Shown here piece after piece: positions 59,130 through 64,000 of a stretch of DNA of 64,000 nucleotides. The translations under genes and the position numbers were made by a program. Positions within the stretch are counted from its first letter, which is position 1; the number at the start of each line of letters is the position of its first letter. The DNA is from Nymphaea colorata (Eukaryota; Streptophyta; Magnoliopsida; Nymphaeales; Nymphaeaceae), in the NCBI RefSeq assembly GCF_008831285.2, contig NC_045138.2:32211934-32275933 (forward strand), in the 5' to 3' direction. The notes below the pieces were generated by a model. The model made no database searches and was not told where the DNA came from. It saw only the letters and a list, made by a program, of their open reading frames with translations.

Positions 59130-60140
59130 TTCAAACACGACCCAAGTCTTTTTACAAAGTGAAACTCATTCACTTATCTAGGAAGTTGGACTTAAAAGAT
59201 TCAAACTAAAAGAGAACTGTCTCTATTGGAAGAAAATTAACCTAAGCTCAGTTCGCATATCTAAAGAAATAGAAAAAAATGTTGTGAATATCAATATCGG
59301 GGGTTGATCATATTGACTGACATGCAATATTGGCCAGCATCAGCCAGTCTTGTGATTTGAATAATATTGTATCAATTATGAAAGGAAAGGAAAGGAAAGG
59401 AAGGGAAGGGGACCCGCTGGTGCTGCTCCATACTGCCCCATACTGTAGGCATCGTAATTCTATTTAAAGCATGTCTTGTTGAAGAACAGTTTGATGATGA
59501 AAAAGTAAAAAGTGAAAATATTTTTCCTCCAACAACAATAGTAAAGGACCGAATTCTTTTGAATGAAGAATGTAAAACGCGAGAAATTTTGTTCATGAAA
59601 TATTCATTTCCGAAGTCCTTAATTTGAATTGCGGCCATAATATCAACAAGTATCAGATCTGCACCACATTCAGGTTGAACAAATCAAGGAAAATTACATA
59701 CTTATTGAACTTGGGCAGCTTAAGCAATTTGCAGGAATGAAAAGTGCTTACATTTTTATATATTTACGTGCAATTATTTTTTGAATCCTTTTTATCTATC
59801 TTTGCAACCAAAAAAAAAAAAAAACTCTTTAATCAAATTCATATTCAATATTTACAGGTTTCTTTTTTTCTTTTTTCGGGCATTGATCTCTTCACTCTTC
59901 TCAACGTAATTTCTCTTAGAACTTTTTTAATGAAGTTTTTATGCTCATATACCAATCATATACCAATCCGTGAAGTTAGAAAATTTTCATGACCTGGACC
60001 GAATTATAGTTTTAAAATTTTAACACCGACCAAAATACTAACTTTTCAAAATTTTTCTATAAAATAAATGGAATTTTCTAAAATATATATGTGAATTTTA
60101 AAACTTTTTTTCCTGGAGTTGGGGTTGGGGGCAGGGCCCT
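59130..60140. other. Intergenic DNA, no gene seen
   Basis: It includes a GGAAA run near 59380-59400. At 59994-60140 lies AT-rich DNA like the interior of the 9866 element. Confidence 0.35.
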
Positions 60141-60141
60141 T

Positions 60142-60143
<2 letters not shown>

Positions 60144-60238
<95 letters not shown>
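60144..60238. repeat. (CT)18(AT)30 compound microsatellite
   Basis: A pure CT run (60144-60179) passes directly into a pure TA run (to 60238). Confidence 0.95.
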
Positions 60239-60239
<1 letters not shown>

Positions 60240-61330
60240 CAAATAAACATAAAGTAGTCTCTCATATCTTGACTATAATAGTTGCAATATGAAACGGACC
60301 AAGGATTTGGAAAAGAAAGAGAAAAGTTCAAGTGGGTGGTAATGGAATCCAGTTAGGTGCTCTTTAATTTTACAATTATAAGTTGACTGATATAAAAATG
60401 CCCTTCGCTATGCATGTGGAAGCCAAGTTTCTACGTTATTCCCGTCTTCACTTTTTGGTTGAAGTGTCACAAACAATTGGTTAATGATGTCACATAAAGG
60501 CAAATGACAAAAAACTAAGCACATCCTAAGACATGCCCCAACTCAAGGAGAAGTCCCTTATTATATGCATACTTTTAATGCTAAGCTTATGATAGAAGCA
60601 AAACCACTTTGATTTTTAGGAAAATGTCACTGTCTAGGGTGACCCAGATTTGGAAAGCAGCATATATTATATCTACATATGCATATGTTTTGGTAGGTGT
60701 ATATAAATAATATGATATGATTCTCAACTTGGCGAACTTCATTACTATGTCATATTATATGGCAGCTGCATGTTTTCATGCTACACGTAAAGGCACGACT
60801 GAACAATTCCCGGAATTTCCCAAAGCGACTTCTCTGAATAGATTAATATTATTGGAAACAACTTGATAGTGCCCACCAATGCAAGAAACCTTCTGATCCT
60901 TATAATAAATAATGGAGTATAAGCTTATAAGAGTAAGAATCTTTTTTTTTTCTCTCTCTCTCTCTATCTCTTTTGCTTGTTGGTGAGGTTCCCTGTACAC
61001 CCACATTTGACCAAGTCAGCTGCTTTTCTCTCACTAAATGGGCCCAAAAGATGTGTTTGATTAGGAATCACACACGCGGCATATTTTTTCTCCCTTCCAA
61101 GAAGATTTATACTTTTCTTAGTTAATAAGTTTGGGTTCTTGTTGGTTGTTGGGGTTTTAAATCGCTCGAAAATCTCCCCCGTGTCACACCAATGGAACAA
61201 CTCGTGACGTGTGCTCCACTTGTAAAAGTTTAATAATTCATCATCTTTGAAGGCACGAAGCTCTTTAAAAAGAGGAACTTGATCAATAAAAATGACTTCT
61301 CTAGGTGTTTAATATAACTATTTTTCGTGG
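60239..61330. other. Intergenic DNA, no gene seen
   Basis: Short CT run at 60950-60966. No recognisable product. Confidence 0.4.
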
Positions 61331-61340
61331 AATGCGGAAG

Positions 61341-61368
<28 letters not shown>
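61341..61368. repeat. (TA)n microsatellite
   Basis: A TA run of about 28 bp. A similar short run lies at about 61610-61628. Confidence 0.9.
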
Positions 61369-61371
<3 letters not shown>

Positions 61372-61895
61372 AAACTGATATCAAGAAATGAGGCTATTAG
61401 TTTTATGTGCAAGTGTTCGCCTTGGCGTGTCCGTTCCGTTCCCACGGACACAAGGATCAATAATGCGAGGGCTGAACGTGGCTTGCGTCCGAAAATGCAG
61501 TCCGTTTTACCCTTTTTTTTAACTTGAATGCGAGTTCGAATATCAAGATTAAATAACTTCTGACTTTTACCTATGAGAGTAGAAAATATTTGTCAGAGGA
61601 AAATGTGATATATATATATATATATATAGTTAAGATCATCAATTTTCACTGTTACTATGTGGTGCACATCATGTATAATTTTTTATTTTTCTTATTAGAC
61701 CAGGTAAGAGTCCAATTGAAAGATTGATTTTTGTGAACATTACTGTGTGACATTCTAATGGATGGATAGATATATCACTCTTTCACCCAAGTCTAGAAGT
61801 TGTCCTGTGGCTAAACAAATCATAAGTTGTTGCTATAAAGTGAAATTTTCCAGCCACTCAAACCTTTGTCATGTGATTGGCTACCAATTGGAAGA

Positions 61896-61897
<2 letters not shown>

Positions 61898-61955
<58 letters not shown>

Positions 61956-61956
61956 A
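61898..61956. repeat. (CT)n(TA)n compound microsatellite
   Basis: CT units with one break, then TA units, then directly the MITE-like end at 61957. Confidence 0.9.
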
Positions 61957-62105
61957 ACGGAAGAATAACACTAGTTATTTAGAGTCATTTAACCAGTTAA
62001 TTAAAAGTGTTCAATCTATGATGGTTAAGAAAAACCAAGATGACTATATATATATATATATATACGCGGACGAACCAATTTATCGTACATTATATATATC
62101 AAAAT
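61957..62105. mobile_element. Partial MITE of the 33015 family
   Basis: TTATTTAGAGTCATTTAACCAGTTAATTAAAAGTGTTCAATC has the order of the left half of the 45126 copy. The right half is replaced by a TA run at about 62045-62064 and other sequence. Confidence 0.45.
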
Positions 62106-62199
62106 GATTAATTTTTTAGAAAACAAAGGCTAAAGGGGAGAAAGATACTTAGTTTTGAGGAAACTGGCAGTATGAAATGATGTTACCTTTTCTCTCTCT

Positions 62200-62800
62200 C
62201 TACCCCTTTTCTCCGACGGGTGAGGTTAAAGTTGAAAAGGTTAAAACCCACTGTTTTTTAACTTTAGCCATAAAGGGCACAAGCTGACAGGGTACTGCCC
62301 CAAGTACTGGTTTTAGAGAGAGAGAGAGAGGATCTAATGAAAGGTCACGGGTGGGGTCCACGTGAAATGAGCGGCATGGTTTCTCCACCCATTTTACAAC
62401 TTTACCCTTCACCCTCATCCATAAATGCATGGGACCCACAGAACCCGGCGTCCTTCCGAGGCACGAAATGGCTTCGGAGATTTTTTTTTTTTTTTTTTTG
62501 TAAACAGAAAAAAAATAAAAAAGGTGCGCAGAAAAAAAAAAATCTAGTGAGGGAAAGGGAAGGCACTGAAAGCTGGAGAGAGGAGAGGGGCGGGACCCAC
62601 GGCTGAGCCCAACACGTGTTCCCGTCCTTGGTGGTGACGTGGCGCGTTCCTGGACGTTGATGTGGGTGATCGGTACATTCATAAATTTTGACCAATCAGG
62701 ACCGTCAAGGTTCTGAGCTGTCGCTTTAACAGTGATCTTCTGCCTCCACGCTCGAGTTTACGATTCTACCCTTACGAAACCCCGTAATGACGCCCATGTC
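62200..62800. other. G/C-richer, promoter-like stretch
   Basis: It holds CACGTG-core words (GGTCCACGTGAAAT, CAACACGTGTTCCC), GACGTGGCGCG and a T/A homopolymer pair near 62480-62540. Overlapping frames on both strands show no known motif. It could be a promoter for a gene beyond the window, or an island like 55384-55935. Confidence 0.3.
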
Positions 62801-63489
62801 CCTCCAGTTAATTAATTTTCATCGTCCTTGATTATTAGCAGCTTAATTATCCACGCATGCCGTTAATATGAGACGGAAAATATCGGCGATATATTTCCCT
62901 CCTATATAAAATGTAGCTAATGTCTTCATCCTGAAATTTCACCTTCAAATTTATATTTGCCAAATTCCAACCGTTAATAATGTGTTGCCAATGAGTAGTA
63001 GTTTGGAGCCTGAAATGTGAACGGTGAGGGAAGAAATACATAGCAAAGAAAACATATGCTATTGTTGATAAGTTGAGGAACAACATACATTCAACGATAT
63101 TTGTTATAAACATAGAATGCAACTTATGCGATGTTTTCCAATAACAAACATATAAATTTAGTTACATTATACTTTTGTGACAACACAATTATGAAAGGGC
63201 AACAATATATAACTAATTTTCATCAACACAACTAATGCCCCACGCACCAACATTAAGTAATTTTCCATCAAAATCATTTACTACAATTAGCATATGTTTT
63301 AAATATTACAATTTGATACTAGGGATCCACTTTGAATTCCTTCAGATCCCCTCCATTATCACAAGGCGTGAACCGTATTGGGTTTAATAAAGCTTGACTG
63401 ATCCGTTAAAACTTGGATCTGCTAATGCTCTTAGTGCATCCGGCAATTCTCTGTTTTCTGGTCACTTTGAATATAGTGGATCAACTTCA
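62801..63489. other. AT-rich intergenic DNA
   Basis: No gene seen. Confidence 0.45.
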
Positions 63490-63605
63490 AGGGTCGTAAT
63501 ATAGCTGGTTGGGCAAACAGACACATATAAAAGGTGCATTGCCTGTTCAATTCTCATTTGTGCGACTTTCCTGAACTATTAAAGGTGAAATTGCAACGCT
63601 CAAAA
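63490..63605 (+). mobile_element. SINE-like unit, first family, 5' part
   Basis: The head is AAGGGTCGTAATATAGCTGG then TTGGGC. The B box is TGTTCAATTCTCATTTG about 50 bp on. The tail is lost or diverged. Orientation is plus. Confidence 0.45.
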
Positions 63606-64000
63606 ATTGAATGGTGCACCATAACATAACCCGAGGCTCCCCGAAGGCAAGGGAAATGAAAAGGTTTCCAAATTTTCTTGGACCCGTGGGTTGTGCAAGC
63701 CTCCTGAAATATTGTCCGTCGGATAATTGGGTCAGCCTAACTAGTATTCGGGTCTGGATTGGGTTCAGATACTGTCCAAATCAACCGGTCCGGAATCATG
63801 AAAGTCTAGGTCCACAGGCGGGTAAGTGGGCCACAACTCAAAATTATTTGGATCCGGATCCACCGATTTGAACCCGTGATCCGATATGACGTCGTTACAG
63901 TAAAAGAGCAAGGGTATAACGGTACACTGATGCAGCCGACAAGAAAGACAAGGGCACGTGCGGCTGCTCCACTTAACAGTGAGTTGCGCACGTGAGTACA
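63606..64000. other. Window end, no gene seen
   Basis: An 86-codon plus frame (63611-63871) shows no known motif. CACGTG cores near 63955 and 63990 suggest the DNA may belong to a gene beyond the window. Confidence 0.25.

Noticed and set aside
1-64000. CRISPR arrays, operons, phage or bacterial insertion sequences
   Set aside because: The window is plant nuclear DNA. The direct repeats present are microsatellites, MITEs or two-copy duplications without regular spacers.

Overview
This is a stretch of nuclear DNA from a flowering plant. The evidence is GT-AG introns, long AT-rich and microsatellite-rich intergenic DNA, many small non-autonomous transposons, and three genes of recognisable angiosperm type. 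Exons are clearly richer in G and C than the surrounding DNA (judged by eye). That fits a monocot or an early-diverging angiosperm, but the species cannot be fixed from this window.

Three protein genes are supported. (1) Plus strand, 4742-6653: a two-exon sugar/polyol:proton symporter of the PLT (polyol/monosaccharide transporter) group, 525 residues after splicing. (2) Minus strand, 18054-12382: a three-exon gene for a 237-residue plant protein of unknown function, with a 4.1 kb second intron. (3) Minus strand, 52739-49062: an intronless 1225-residue leucine-rich-repeat receptor kinase that is a full-length BRI1-type brassinosteroid receptor. The three genes are far apart and share no evident pathway.

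A fourth protein trace, on the minus strand at about 2885-3480, is a broken FAR1/FRS-type DNA-binding domain, probably a relic of a Mutator-like element or of a FAR1 gene.

The rest is intergenic and densely populated by small repeats. At least five short hAT-type elements have 8-bp target duplications readable by eye; four of these share a GGCGGAGCCA-like end. A separate group of tRNA-derived SINE-like units recurs about seven times, always in the plus orientation. There are also single CACTA-type termini, foldback elements, two or three further MITE families, a 5S rRNA-like relic, an organellar trnD-like fragment, and many (AT)n, (GA)n and trinucleotide tracts. CpG-bearing, gene-like islands at about 4100-4480, 34390-34850, 46400-48640, 55380-55935 and 62330-62800 contain no recognisable protein; they may be promoters, non-coding transcripts or unrecognised exons.

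I found no operon, CRISPR, phage or defence system, and nothing I would call a new biological system. The most useful leads are the hAT MITE family, the same-orientation SINE set, the hairpin at 34993-35086 and the CpG-rich unannotated islands.
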